Positions 42,071-51,051 of a DNA stretch of 64,000 nucleotides are shown here, piece by piece (within the stretch, counting starts at the first letter, position 1; the number at the start of each line of letters is the position of its first letter). The position numbers and the translations under genes are program-made. Under the pieces are notes generated by a model that had not been told where the DNA came from, searched no databases, and saw only the letters and a program-made list of their open reading frames with translations. Source of the stretch: Myxococcus stipitatus DSM 14675 (GTDB taxonomy: Bacteria; Myxococcota; Myxococcia; Myxococcales; Myxococcaceae); NCBI RefSeq assembly GCF_000331735.1, contig NC_020126.1, forward strand, positions 1,922,001 through 1,986,000, written 5' to 3'.

Positions 42071-43270
42071 ATGCGGGAGACTCGGGCCTGGGTCCTTCAT
42101 CGAGGCGAGCGCCAACGGGACGGGCAAGCCGTTCCCGGGACGCTGGTCGAGGAGTCCTTCTCCTTCCCGGACCCAGGCCCCGAGGACGTGGTGGCCGAGC
42201 CCATCTATGGCTGCTGGGAAGGCAACATGGGCCATGCCCTCCAGCGCGTCCCGGTGGACATCTGCCGCCTGCGCCGTGAGGACAAGGTCGTGCTCGGCAA
42301 CGCGGGCGTGGTCCGTGTGGTGGAGGTGGGCAGCGCGGTCACGCGCGTGCGCCCCGGGGACCACTGCCTCGTCTTCTGCAACGCCGAGCCCGACGCGCAC
42401 GGCTATCCCGTCAAGGTCCTCGCCTACGACGCGACCCACACCATGGGCCTGCTGGCCCACAGGACGCGGCTCCCCCAGCGTGTCCTCATCCCCCTCCCTC
42501 GCCACAGCCGCCACTCCCTGAAGCAGTGGGCCGCCTTCTCCCTGCGCTACATCACCGCGTGGTCCAACTGGCGACTTGCATGGGGCTGCTTCCGCCTCCA
42601 GGTCAGTGAGTCGGATTGCCCCGTTCCCTTCGTCGTGGGCTGGGGCGGCGGCGTGGCCTACGCGCAGCTGCGCCTCGCCCGCTTCGCTGGCTGTCGGGTG
42701 GCGATGGTCGCCTCACAGGAAGAGCGCCTGCGGCACCTGGAGGCCGTGGGCATCATCCCCATCGACCGCAGGGACTTCCCCGACCTGAACCTCGACGCGG
42801 CCCGCTTCGCCTCCGACGCCGATTACCGGCGGCGCTACACCCAGTCGGAGAAGTGCTTCCTCGCGCGCATGAAGGAGGCGGGGCGCGGCCAGGACGTCTC
42901 CATCTTCCTCGACCACATCGGTGGACCGCTCCTCCAGGCCAGCCTCAAGGCCCTGGGGCGCGAGGGTGTCATCGCCTCCGCGGGCTGGAAGCTGGGGGCG
43001 GACCTGATGGACCTCTCGCGCTCCACTGAATGCACGAAGCGGCACCAGCACATCAACACCCACTATGCGCGCTTCTCCGAGGCCGTGGCCGCCGTGGGCT
43101 TCGCCGAGGAGTCGGGCTGGCTTCCGCCCGTGGACGACGAGCGTGTCTATGCCTGGGATGAAGTCCCTCGGCTGGCCCGGGACGTGGAGGCCGGTGGCGT
43201 CGCGTCCTACTTCCCGCTCTACCAGGTCCATCCCGAGCAGGCGCACCGGGACACGCAGGAGGCCGCGTGA
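42071..43270 (+). CDS. MDR-type (quinone oxidoreductase-like) dehydrogenase
   Basis: The 399-residue protein resembles medium-chain dehydrogenase/reductases. It has a GroES-like N-terminal part (NAGVVRVVEVGSAVTRVRPG) and a nucleotide-binding half whose glycine motif is VGWGGGVAYAQLRL. A later DHIGGPLLQASLKAL segment is as in crotonyl-CoA reductase and quinone reductase families. The zinc ligands of alcohol dehydrogenases are not seen, so it probably reduces or oxidises a C=C or carbonyl with NAD(P)H. A clear ribosome-binding site (GGGGAGG) precedes the ATG. It heads the seven-gene biosynthetic operon and overlaps the next gene by 4 bases. Confidence 0.87.
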   Translation: MRETRAWVLHRGERQRDGQAVPGTLVEESFSFPDPGPEDVVAEPIYGCWEGNMGHALQRVPVDICRLRREDKVVLGNAGVVRVVEVGSAVTRVRPGDHCLVFCNAEPDAHGYPVKVLAYDATHTMGLLAHRTRLPQRVLIPLPRHSRHSLKQWAAFSLRYITAWSNWRLAWGCFRLQVSESDCPVPFVVGWGGGVAYAQLRLARFAGCRVAMVASQEERLRHLEAVGIIPIDRRDFPDLNLDAARFASDADYRRRYTQSEKCFLARMKEAGRGQDVSIFLDHIGGPLLQASLKALGREGVIASAGWKLGADLMDLSRSTECTKRHQHINTHYARFSEAVAAVGFAEESGWLPPVDDERVYAWDEVPRLARDVEAGGVASYFPLYQVHPEQAHRDTQEAA

Positions 43271-44046
43271 GCGAGCTCCCGGAAGACCCCCTCGCCACCG
43301 CCCGCCGGAAGTTCAAGCACCAGTCCCGAGGCTTCCGCCTCGCGCACGTGCTGCTGGTGGACCTCATCACCATGACCTTCTCGCTGACACCGGCGCTGCT
43401 GGCGTGGTGGGCCTTCGCCGTCTTCCTTCGCTGGAGCTGGGGGCAGGCCGCCTTCGCGCTCTGGGCGCTGCTGGCGCCCGGTGTCCTGGCCGGCGCGTTC
43501 CTCGTGGCGTGCTGGCTGGTGCGCCTGTGCATCCCGCGCATGCGGCCGGGGACCTACGAGATGAAGCTGTCTCGCGACTATCTCGCCTGGTTCATGACGC
43601 TGTGCCTGGGGCACTCGGTGCGAATCGCGGGCCTGCAGCCCTTCTTCTTCTCGTTCTACCTGACCAAGTACCTCTACTGGCGCGCGATGGGCGCACGCAT
43701 CGCGTACGGCGTGAACTCCTCCATCTTCGCGGTGCTCGCCGACTACCCGCTGTTGACCGTCGGCAAGGGCTGCACCGTGGGCGCGAACGTCCTGCTCATC
43801 GGGCACCTGTTCCTGGGGGACAAGGTGATGTTGGGGACCGTCACCCTCGGAGAGAACGTCTTCGTCGGCGCGGGCGCGATGCTCGGCCCTCGCACGAGTG
43901 TCGGCGCGCGGAGCTGGATTGGCATGCAGAACAAGCTCTTGAAGGACACCCTGCCCGAGGACTCGCGACTGGAGAACTTCGAGTGGGAGCACTTCAACCC
44001 CGCCAGCCGCTCGCGACCCGCGCCCACCGAGGAGCGTCCCTCGTGA
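43267..44046 (+). CDS. Membrane-associated left-handed beta-helix acyltransferase
   Basis: The 259-residue protein has three or four hydrophobic segments in residues ~25-135. Its C-terminal third is a left-handed parallel beta-helix (VGKGCTVGANVLLIGHLFLG, then LGENVFVGAGAMLGPRTSVG) with hexapeptide repeats. This resembles transferases found at the ends of peptide-synthetase and lipid pathways. Acyl or acetyl transfer to a lipid-like product is likely. It starts at a GTG overlapping the previous stop (GTGA) and overlaps the next gene by 4 bases, so expression is tightly coupled. Confidence 0.82.
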   Translation: MSELPEDPLATARRKFKHQSRGFRLAHVLLVDLITMTFSLTPALLAWWAFAVFLRWSWGQAAFALWALLAPGVLAGAFLVACWLVRLCIPRMRPGTYEMKLSRDYLAWFMTLCLGHSVRIAGLQPFFFSFYLTKYLYWRAMGARIAYGVNSSIFAVLADYPLLTVGKGCTVGANVLLIGHLFLGDKVMLGTVTLGENVFVGAGAMLGPRTSVGARSWIGMQNKLLKDTLPEDSRLENFEWEHFNPASRSRPAPTEERPS

Positions 44047-45083
44047 GAGTCCTCGAGCCCCGCATGGGCATCCGGGTGCTCGGCCATGGTCGCGCGCTCC
44101 CTGGCGACAGGCCCATCTCCAACGAGGAGCTGCTCGCGCTCGACCCGGAGCAACATGAGCGCTCCGCGCGGACACTCGCCGCGCTGGCTCGGAAGGTGAC
44201 CTCGCGCCTGGGCTTCAGTCAGCGCCACCTCTCGCGACTGCCCGGAGCGCCGCCCTCCGAGGCCGAGGAGACGAGTGAGTCCCTGGCGCTCGCGGCGGCG
44301 AGGCGCGCCCTCGGGGAGCACGCGGGAGTCGACGTCCAGACCTTCATCCACGGGACGACGACGACGGGCCGTTACACCGGCTCCCAGGCCGCGGCCATCC
44401 TGGGGCGACTCGGGAGCCAGGCCTCCGCATGGGAGGTGAAGGCTGGCTGCTCCACCTCGCTGGCGAGCCTCCACCTGGCCCTGGCGCTGCTGGCGGGTGG
44501 CCACGCCAACGTGCTCGTGAGCTGCGCGGAGACGCTGTCCAAGGTGATGAATCCCAACCTGAAGGAGACGTGGTTCATCCTCGCGGATGGCGGCGCGGCG
44601 CTGTGGCTGGAGCGCGCGTCCGTGTCTCCCGACTTCGAGGTGCGCAAGTGCCTCTATGCCACCGATGGCGCCCTGGTGGACCTGTACACCACGCCCGGCA
44701 GGCTCCCCCCGGACCGGAGCACGCTGGAGGCCGGGGGCTACGCGATGGCGGGTGACGGCACGCGACTTCGAGAGGAAGCGCTGCGCCGCTATCTCGAGAT
44801 GCTCGGAGCGATGTTCCCCGGAGGCCGCGGCCTGAAGGACATCCGCTGGGTGGTGGCGCATCAAATCAATCGCAAGCTCATCGAGCAGGTCCTCGAGGTG
44901 GGAGGGCTCGGCGCACGGCTCGTCTGGAGCGCGGACCGGGTGGGCAACGTGGGCGGCGCCTCCGTCCTGTTCTCGCTGTCCGAGGCGCTGGAGCAGGACC
45001 TGTTCCAACCCGGTGACGACGTGCTGCTGATGAGCGTGGGTGGTGGCCTGTCCTTCGCGATGCAGCACTGGGTGAAGCGCTGA
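44043..45083 (+). CDS. KASIII-type beta-ketoacyl-ACP synthase (first)
   Basis: The 346-residue protein has the thiolase fold of FabH-type synthases with an intact Cys-His-Asn triad: Cys136 (KAGCSTS), His273 (VVAHQINRK) and Asn302 (VGNVGGAS). The GGASVLF and DVLLMSVGGGLSF endings fit the family. It probably condenses an acyl starter with a carrier-bound acyl or acylates another molecule. Housekeeping FabH is usually elsewhere with other fab genes, so this copy serves the operon. It starts at the GTG at 44043 (overlap GTGA); an internal ATG at 44064 is possible. The divergence from the second KASIII (46084) suggests different roles. Confidence 0.9.
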   Translation: MRVLEPRMGIRVLGHGRALPGDRPISNEELLALDPEQHERSARTLAALARKVTSRLGFSQRHLSRLPGAPPSEAEETSESLALAAARRALGEHAGVDVQTFIHGTTTTGRYTGSQAAAILGRLGSQASAWEVKAGCSTSLASLHLALALLAGGHANVLVSCAETLSKVMNPNLKETWFILADGGAALWLERASVSPDFEVRKCLYATDGALVDLYTTPGRLPPDRSTLEAGGYAMAGDGTRLREEALRRYLEMLGAMFPGGRGLKDIRWVVAHQINRKLIEQVLEVGGLGARLVWSADRVGNVGGASVLFSLSEALEQDLFQPGDDVLLMSVGGGLSFAMQHWVKR

Positions 45084-45098
45084 AGGAGGGGACACGCC

Positions 45099-45335
45099 AT
45101 GGAGCTGAACGAACGCATCGGCAAGGCGCTCAGGGCCGCGGGGATGGAGGACGTTCCTCGGAGCACGTCCGAGCCCCTGGCCGCGTATGGGATGGACAGC
45201 TTGCTGATGGTGCTGTCGGTCGCGGCGCTGGAGAAGGAGTTCTCCCTGCGCATCTCGGGGCACGAGTTCTCGGAGTCGAGCTTCGAGAGCCTCGACACGC
45301 TGGCCCGCTGGCTGCGCCGCCTGGGGGCGACATGA
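45099..45335 (+). CDS. Acyl carrier protein
   Basis: The 78-residue protein has the acyl-carrier fold, with the phosphopantetheine attachment Ser34 in YGMDSLLM. The preceding region is acidic and helical and the C-terminus ends in helix DTLARWLRRL. A strong ribosome-binding site (AAGGAGGG) lies upstream. It should carry the growing chain for the two KASIII enzymes and the SDR. It overlaps the SDR gene by 4 bases. Confidence 0.95.
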   Translation: MELNERIGKALRAAGMEDVPRSTSEPLAAYGMDSLLMVLSVAALEKEFSLRISGHEFSESSFESLDTLARWLRRLGAT

Positions 45336-46087
45336 GGGTCCTCGTCACGGGAGGCGGCTCCGACATCGGCTTCGCCATCGCCCGCCGTCGGCTGAGGCAG
45401 GGAGATGAGGTCTTCGTCACCGCGTCGTCCGAGGCCTCGCTGGAGCGGATGTGCTCCCGCTACCAGTCGGAGGGGCTCGCCGCGAAGGGGCTCGTGCTCG
45501 ACCTCGCGGCGCCGGAGCGGAACGCGGGCGCGCTGGGCGCGATGCTGGAGTCCGGGCTCCAGGCGCTCGTGCTCAATGCCTGGACCCGGCGCCCGCCCCA
45601 GCACCGCTTCCACGAGTTGCCCCAGGCGGCGCTCGAGGAGGACGTCACCGTGAACCTGATGGGGAACCTCTGGCTGCTGCGCCGGGTCCTCCCCGCGATG
45701 GTCGCCGCGCGCTGGGGCCGCATCGTCCTGGTCTCCAGCGTCTCCACCGTCACCGGCGCGGGACGCTACGGCGCCTATGTCCTGTGCAAGTCCGCGCTGG
45801 AGGGGCTGATGCGCAACCTCGCCGTGGACTACGGCGAGTTCAACGTGCTGTCCAACACGGTGCGCCTGGGCCTCTTCAAGACGGAGCGGACGAAGAAGTA
45901 CTGGTCCAGGGCCCGCTACGTGGAGCGGATGGGGGGCGTCATCCCGCAGGGCACGCTGGGCGAACCCGACCACGTGGGGGCGGTGTTCGACCCGCTGCTG
46001 AGCGAGCACCAGTACATCAACGGCGCGGTCCTGGACGTCACGGGCGGGCTGCCGATGTTCCGCATGGAAGGAGTGCTGCGACCATGA
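45332..46087 (+). CDS. Short-chain dehydrogenase/reductase
   Basis: The 251-residue protein is a classical SDR. It has the dinucleotide motif TGGGSDIGFAIA and the catalytic Ser (VSSVSTV) with Tyr and Lys in YGAYVLCKSA. The C-terminal strand INGAVLDVTGGLPMF is typical. The usual NNAG is replaced by a variant (NAWTRRP), which is odd. It is probably a ketoreductase of a carrier-bound intermediate, like FabG. It overlaps both neighbours by 4 bases. Confidence 0.92.
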   Translation: MRVLVTGGGSDIGFAIARRRLRQGDEVFVTASSEASLERMCSRYQSEGLAAKGLVLDLAAPERNAGALGAMLESGLQALVLNAWTRRPPQHRFHELPQAALEEDVTVNLMGNLWLLRRVLPAMVAARWGRIVLVSSVSTVTGAGRYGAYVLCKSALEGLMRNLAVDYGEFNVLSNTVRLGLFKTERTKKYWSRARYVERMGGVIPQGTLGEPDHVGAVFDPLLSEHQYINGAVLDVTGGLPMFRMEGVLRP

Positions 46088-47094
46088 GCTTCTTGAAGCC
46101 CTCGGAGCCTGTGTATCTGCGAGGTCCCCTTGCGTGGCTGCCGGAGCGGGTCGTCACCAATCAGGACGTCCTGGACTGGATGGGGACCCGAGCCCGGCCC
46201 AGTTGGATTGCCCACCGCACCGGTGTCGAGCAGCGACGCTGGGTCGAGGAGGGGCAATCCTGCAGCGACGCGGCCATCGGCGCGGCCTCGCGCTTGTTCG
46301 AAGCCACCCAGGTGGACCGCGCGCGCATCGTCCAGGTGCTGCTGGCCACTGTCTCCGGCGACTACCCCACGCCTCCGACCTCGCCCTTGATTCTCCCTCG
46401 ACTGGGGCTCGAGCGGGTCGGCGTCCTGGACCTGAGCGCCGCGTGCGCGGGCTTCACGAGCGCGGTGCACGTGGGAGCGGCGCTCGCGGCCGCCACCGAG
46501 GGAGACCAACTGGTCATCGCCGCGGACATCCGCTCCAAGTTCCTCAACCGCGAGGACCTGGCGACCACGGCCCTGTTCGGTGATGGCAGCGCCGCCTGTC
46601 TCGTCACCCGGAGCGCCGAGGGGGCTGACTTCCAGCTCATCGCCAGCGAGCTGGCGGCGGATGCCTCCATGGCCGACATCATCGCCATCCGCGCGGGAGG
46701 CTCGCGACTCCCCCACCACCGCAACGACGACCCCTCCAAGGTCTTCCTCAAGATGGAGCATGGCGCCACGCTGTTCATGAAGGGGGTGGAGAACATGTCC
46801 ACGGGCGCGGATTCCTTGCTGCGGCGCCTGGAGTTGAAGGTGGGGGACATCGACTGGGTGGTCCCGCACCAGGCGAACCTGCACTTGATGAAGGCCGTCA
46901 CCGAGCGGCTCGGCGTGGACCCCGCGCGGGTGGTGGAGACGGTGCGCTTCACGGGCAACACCTCGGGCGCGAGCGTCGGCATCGCGCTCGCGCACCTTCG
47001 AGAGCAGCTTCCGCTGGAGCCGGGGCAGCGCGTGCTGCTCGTGTCCGCGGGGGCGGGCGGGGCCTCGGCCTGCGCGCTGCTGCACAGCCTGTAG
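46084..47094 (+). CDS. KASIII-type beta-ketoacyl-ACP synthase (second)
   Basis: The 336-residue protein is closer to canonical FabH: Cys121 (DLSAACAGF), His262 (VVPHQAN) and Asn292 (TGNTSGASV), with FGDGSAACLV and a typical C-terminal GAGGASACALL. The length is usual for KASIII. With the first KASIII at 44043 this makes two different condensing enzymes in one operon, a hallmark of specialised pathways rather than fatty acid synthesis. It overlaps the SDR by 4 bases and is followed 10 bases later by the acyl ligase. Confidence 0.93.
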   Translation: MSFLKPSEPVYLRGPLAWLPERVVTNQDVLDWMGTRARPSWIAHRTGVEQRRWVEEGQSCSDAAIGAASRLFEATQVDRARIVQVLLATVSGDYPTPPTSPLILPRLGLERVGVLDLSAACAGFTSAVHVGAALAAATEGDQLVIAADIRSKFLNREDLATTALFGDGSAACLVTRSAEGADFQLIASELAADASMADIIAIRAGGSRLPHHRNDDPSKVFLKMEHGATLFMKGVENMSTGADSLLRRLELKVGDIDWVVPHQANLHLMKAVTERLGVDPARVVETVRFTGNTSGASVGIALAHLREQLPLEPGQRVLLVSAGAGGASACALLHSL

Positions 47095-47104
47095 GTGACG
47101 GACC

Positions 47105-48481
47105 ATGCGGACTGCTCAGGCCTTCACCCGAACCGACGCGAGCGTGGCGCTCCAGCTCGGAGGACGCTCGCTCACCTTCGAGTCCCTGCGCGAAGCCGTC
47201 GAGGCGCGCAAGCACCGTCTGGGAGTCCTTCCTCCTGGCATCGCCATCCTGAGGGCGCACCGCAGCCGGGAGTTCATCGCCACCTTCCTCGCGCTGTACG
47301 AAGCAGGAGCCCCCCTGGCGGTGTTCGCGACGGAGTGGACGGCGCCAGAGACGGAGGTGAGGCGTCAGCTCCTGGGGCGATGTTTCGAACTCGATGAGTC
47401 CTTCCGAGTGTCCTGGAGGAGTGAGCAAACCCAGACATGCCACCATCCGGACACGGCGCTGGTCCTGTTCACGTCCGGCAGTATGGGCGCACCGCGCGCC
47501 GTCCAGCTCTCCCGCGAGAACATCGAGGCGAACGTGGTGGCGGTCCGGCGCTCGCTCGACTTCGACACCGCGCCGGAGCAGACCCTCGTCCTCCCGCTTT
47601 CCTATTCCTTCGGCCTGCTGGGACAACTCCTGCCCGCGCTCGCGGCGGGAGTTCCCACCGTCCTCCTGTCGAATCTGGTCGAGCTGAAGGCGCGCCTGGA
47701 GGAGGGGGCGCTGGTGGGCATGCTCAGCGGTGTTCCCTCTCACCACGAGACGCTGCTGCGCTTGCTGGGGGAGGCTCCGCCGCGAACCCACGCCGTCACC
47801 CATGTCATCTCCGCGGGAGCCGCGCTGGACGTGGCCCTGAGACAACGCCTGTTGCGTGCGTTTCCCCGAGCGCGGGTCTACGTCAACTATGGACAGACGG
47901 AGCTGTCGCCCCGGGTGCTCTGCCTGCGCAGTGACCACCCCGCGTTCCTGAGTCAGGCGGCGGGCTACCCCGTCGGAGAGCTCACCGTGAAGCAGGGGGA
48001 CGACGGTGAGCTGTGGGTCCGGGGGAACCAGGTGATGCTCGGCTATCTCGGCGATGAGGGAGCCACGAGGGGGAAGATGGAGGGCGGATGGCTGCGCACC
48101 GGGGACCTCGCGCGAATCGACTCGGATGGGCTCGTGACCTTGCTGGGGCGCAATGACGACCTGCTCAAGGTGGGCGGGGAGCGACTGAGTCCCCTCGAGA
48201 TAGAAGCCGCGCTGCGCATGCTCCCTCACGTGGAGGACGCGGCAATCTGGGGGAGGGAAGATGCCCTGTATGGCACTTCGCTGACCGCGTTCCTCCAGCT
48301 CCCCGCCGGGGCTCCAGGCGTCTCTCGGGAGGCATTGAGACGGGCGCTGCGCGACCAGCTATCGCCCCACAAGGTTCCCGCCGACTTCTACCGGGTCGAA
48401 CAGCTCCCGCGCTCCTCGAACGGGAAGCTGCAGCGCCACCGCCTGGGCGAGCTGCTGCAACCAGGTCGGCGCATCTCCTGA
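47105..48481 (+). CDS. Acyl-CoA/ACP ligase (AMP-forming)
   Basis: The 458-residue adenylating enzyme has the phosphate loop LFTSGSMGAPRAVQLS. The core has VYVNYGQTELSPR and GWLRTGDLARIDSDGLVTLL with the hinge GRNDDLLKVGGERLSPLEIE. The C-terminal lysine motif is SSNGKLQRH. It should activate an acid as acyl-AMP and load it on CoA or the operon's ACP. It is shorter than typical (about 500+ residues), mainly at the N-terminus. It closes the operon; no thioesterase or transporter follows. Confidence 0.93.
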   Translation: MRTAQAFTRTDASVALQLGGRSLTFESLREAVEARKHRLGVLPPGIAILRAHRSREFIATFLALYEAGAPLAVFATEWTAPETEVRRQLLGRCFELDESFRVSWRSEQTQTCHHPDTALVLFTSGSMGAPRAVQLSRENIEANVVAVRRSLDFDTAPEQTLVLPLSYSFGLLGQLLPALAAGVPTVLLSNLVELKARLEEGALVGMLSGVPSHHETLLRLLGEAPPRTHAVTHVISAGAALDVALRQRLLRAFPRARVYVNYGQTELSPRVLCLRSDHPAFLSQAAGYPVGELTVKQGDDGELWVRGNQVMLGYLGDEGATRGKMEGGWLRTGDLARIDSDGLVTLLGRNDDLLKVGGERLSPLEIEAALRMLPHVEDAAIWGREDALYGTSLTAFLQLPAGAPGVSREALRRALRDQLSPHKVPADFYRVEQLPRSSNGKLQRHRLGELLQPGRRIS

Positions 48482-49064
48482 GACAGACATCCCTGTCGAT
48501 GCAGGGAGGGGAGCCCTCGACACGCTGGTTCTTCGCGGACCGGGTCTTGGCACTTGCGCCGATTCGGAGCACGCGCGCTTGCTTCATGAGCGCGCTGAAA
48601 CTCCGGCGGCTCTCTGTCCAGGACCGCGAGTCCTGCACAGGGCGTTGACATCGATGTGGCCTCTTCTGGCATGTGTGGAATCAGCGTGCACCGCGAGGTC
48701 CGGTCTCCGGGAGTCGCGTGCCGACGACGGGTGTGCGCCTCACCCGTCTCGCGCTCCAGGAGATTGAGAAGCCAATGATGTGCCGGAATCGGGACGGGTC
48801 TTGAATCCCTGGTCAAGGGAGAGTTCGGCTGTCATTCGAGAGGGTCGACCCGACGGGGGTGATGGGGCATTGGCATGCAGGTCAAGCCACACCCGGTCGA
48901 TGCGATTGTCTCAGGGAAATAGTCTGGTCGTATGGATATATGTCTTTGTCGACGCGGGGATGGATTTCAGTCTATTATGCAGACCTGTCTAGAAGGAGCG
49001 ACGCCCGTGGGGGCGCGGAAATCCCCGCGAACGGATGTTCTTCTGGTCAATCAACGGGGTGTCC
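48482..49064. other. Intergenic region and leader of second metalloprotease
   Basis: No gene is supported. The right part is unusually AT-rich (about 48915-48985, with CTATTATGCAG near 48970), probably a promoter. The last 50 bases match the leader of the paralog at 40007 (see 39444-40006). Confidence 0.45.
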
Positions 49065-50987
49065 ATGTTCATGAAGAATCTTGTCCTTGCGATGGGCTGT
49101 AGTGCGTTGCTGGTCGGGTGTGACGGACAGCCCGATGCGACGCAGGAGATCGTTGACAACCTGGTCGAGGCTGGGTTTCCGGCCAGTGACATCATGGTCG
49201 TCGATGGGAAGGTGTACGTCGGACAGGATGCCCAGGTCTCGCTGGCGGCGTCGCGCGAGATGCTCGTGCAAGGCTCCACCACCGAGGAGCAATACCGCAC
49301 CACCAACCTCGTCAGTCGGTCGCTGACGAAAATCTGCGTCGACGGCTCGGCGTTCGTCGGCGACTTCAGCACGGCGCTCGACCGGGCCATCCAAAACTAT
49401 GACGAACTGACACTCACCTTCGGCATGGCACGGGCGCCGAGCACAGGATGTAGCTTCACCATCAACGCCGTCATCGACATGGGCCTGAACGGCGGTGTGG
49501 CCGGGTTTCCGGCAAACGGCCAGCCGTTCGGGCAGATCACCATCGGCGGCCAGCTCAGCCAATACGGCGTGGACGTCATCGAGCACGTCATCACACACGA
49601 GCTCGGGCATACCCTCGGGCTCCGCCACTCGGACTACTACGACCGCTCAATCAGCTGCGGCGACGCCGGCAACGAGGGTGCCGCTGACGTGGGAGCGATC
49701 CACATCCCGGGCACGCCGACCGGGGCGACCAGCGGTGGCTCCCTCATGAACTCCTGTTTCCGCCCAGTCGAGACGGGTGAGTTCGCCCCCGCCGACATCA
49801 CCGCGCTGTGGACGTTGTACCCGCAGGACACCGTCTTCAACGACCACGGTGTTGCGCCCCTGGACTCTTCGTGGAGCGGGTTCAAGGTCCACGCGGTGGG
49901 CGACTTCAACGGCGACGGCAGGACCGACCTGTACTTGAACTACGACAACCTGGGTGCTGGCGGGAACCAGCACATCTGGTATGGCCGCAGCGACGGCGGC
50001 TTCAATGACCACGTCGTTGCGTCCCTGGACTCTTCGTGGAGCGGGTTCAAGGTCCACGCGGTGGGCGACTTCAACGGCGACGGCAGGACTGACCTGTACC
50101 TGAACCACGACAACCCGGGTGCTGGCGGGAACCAGCACATCTGGTACGGCCGCAGCGATGGCGGCTTCAATGACCATTTCATGGCACCCCTGGACTCTTC
50201 GTGGAGCGGGTTCAAGGTCCATGCGGTGGGCGACTTCAACGGTGACGGCAGGACTGACCTGTACGTGAACCACAACAACCTGGGGGCTGGCGGCAACCAG
50301 CACATCTGGTACGGACGCACGGGCACCGGCTTCAATGGCCATTACATCGCGCCCCTGGACTCTTCGTGGACCGGGTTCAAGGTCCACGCGGTGGGCGACT
50401 TCAACGGCGATGGCAAGACCGACGTGTACTTGAACCACGACAACCTGGGGGCCGGCGGCAACCAGCACCTCTGGTACGGACGCGCAGGCACCGGCTTCAA
50501 CGGCCACGGCATTGCGCCCCTGGACTCTTCATGGATCGGGTTCAAGGTCCACGCGGTGGGCGACTTCAACGGCGACGGCAAGACCGACCTCTACCTGAAC
50601 CACAGCAACCTCGGTGCTGGCGGCCACCAGCACTTCTGGTACGGACGCACCACCGGCGGATTCGATGGCCACGGCGTTGCGCCCATGGACTCTTCGTGGA
50701 GCGGGTTCAAGGTCCACGCAGTGGGTGACTTCAACGGCGACGGCAGGACCGAGCTGTACCTGAACCACGACAACCTGGGGGCTGGCGGGAGTCCGCACAT
50801 CTGGTCCGGTCGCACCGACCGTGGCTTCAATGACCACCGCGAGCCGACCCTGGATTCTTCATGGAATGGGTTCAAGGTCCATGCGGTGGGCGACTTCAAC
50901 GGTGACGGCAAGACCGACCTGTACTTGAACCACAACAACCTGGGGGCTGGCGGTAGCCAGCACATCTGGTACGGACGCCTCCCGTAA
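49065..50987 (+). CDS. M57-like zinc metalloprotease lipoprotein fused to FG-GAP propeller
   Basis: The 640-residue protein shares residues 1-265 with the gene at 40007: lipobox LVGC, zinc motif HELGHTLGLRH at 178-188, and SLMNSC. The tail is different. It has seven near-identical 55-residue repeats with SSWSGFKVHAVGDFNGDGRT and then DLYLN and HIWYGR. The DFNGDGRTD loop is a typical calcium-binding FG-GAP/VCBS motif, so the tail should fold as a seven-bladed propeller, likely for surface or ligand binding. The start ATG is preceded by an ACGGGG stretch, with the leader conserved with its paralog. It follows the biosynthetic operon. Confidence 0.88.
   Translation: MFMKNLVLAMGCSALLVGCDGQPDATQEIVDNLVEAGFPASDIMVVDGKVYVGQDAQVSLAASREMLVQGSTTEEQYRTTNLVSRSLTKICVDGSAFVGDFSTALDRAIQNYDELTLTFGMARAPSTGCSFTINAVIDMGLNGGVAGFPANGQPFGQITIGGQLSQYGVDVIEHVITHELGHTLGLRHSDYYDRSISCGDAGNEGAADVGAIHIPGTPTGATSGGSLMNSCFRPVETGEFAPADITALWTLYPQDTVFNDHGVAPLDSSWSGFKVHAVGDFNGDGRTDLYLNYDNLGAGGNQHIWYGRSDGGFNDHVVASLDSSWSGFKVHAVGDFNGDGRTDLYLNHDNPGAGGNQHIWYGRSDGGFNDHFMAPLDSSWSGFKVHAVGDFNGDGRTDLYVNHNNLGAGGNQHIWYGRTGTGFNGHYIAPLDSSWTGFKVHAVGDFNGDGKTDVYLNHDNLGAGGNQHLWYGRAGTGFNGHGIAPLDSSWIGFKVHAVGDFNGDGKTDLYLNHSNLGAGGHQHFWYGRTTGGFDGHGVAPMDSSWSGFKVHAVGDFNGDGRTELYLNHDNLGAGGSPHIWSGRTDRGFNDHREPTLDSSWNGFKVHAVGDFNGDGKTDLYLNHNNLGAGGSQHIWYGRLP
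49861..50987 (+). repeat. Seven 165-base tandem repeats (FG-GAP)
   Basis: TGGACTCTTCGTGG or a close variant starts units at 49861, 50026, 50191, 50356, 50521, 50686 and 50851, exactly 165 bases apart. High DNA identity between units suggests recent expansion or gene conversion and possible copy-number variation between strains. Confidence 0.9.
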
Positions 50988-51051
50988 GGTGAGCGTTCAG
51001 CGCTGTTGACGCGGAGACGAGCACAGAGGGCGGTGACCGCATCTTCTGTCT

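Noticed and set aside
49861..50987. Regular tandem repeats considered as a CRISPR array
   Set aside because: The repeats are contiguous coding units without spacers, in frame within one gene.
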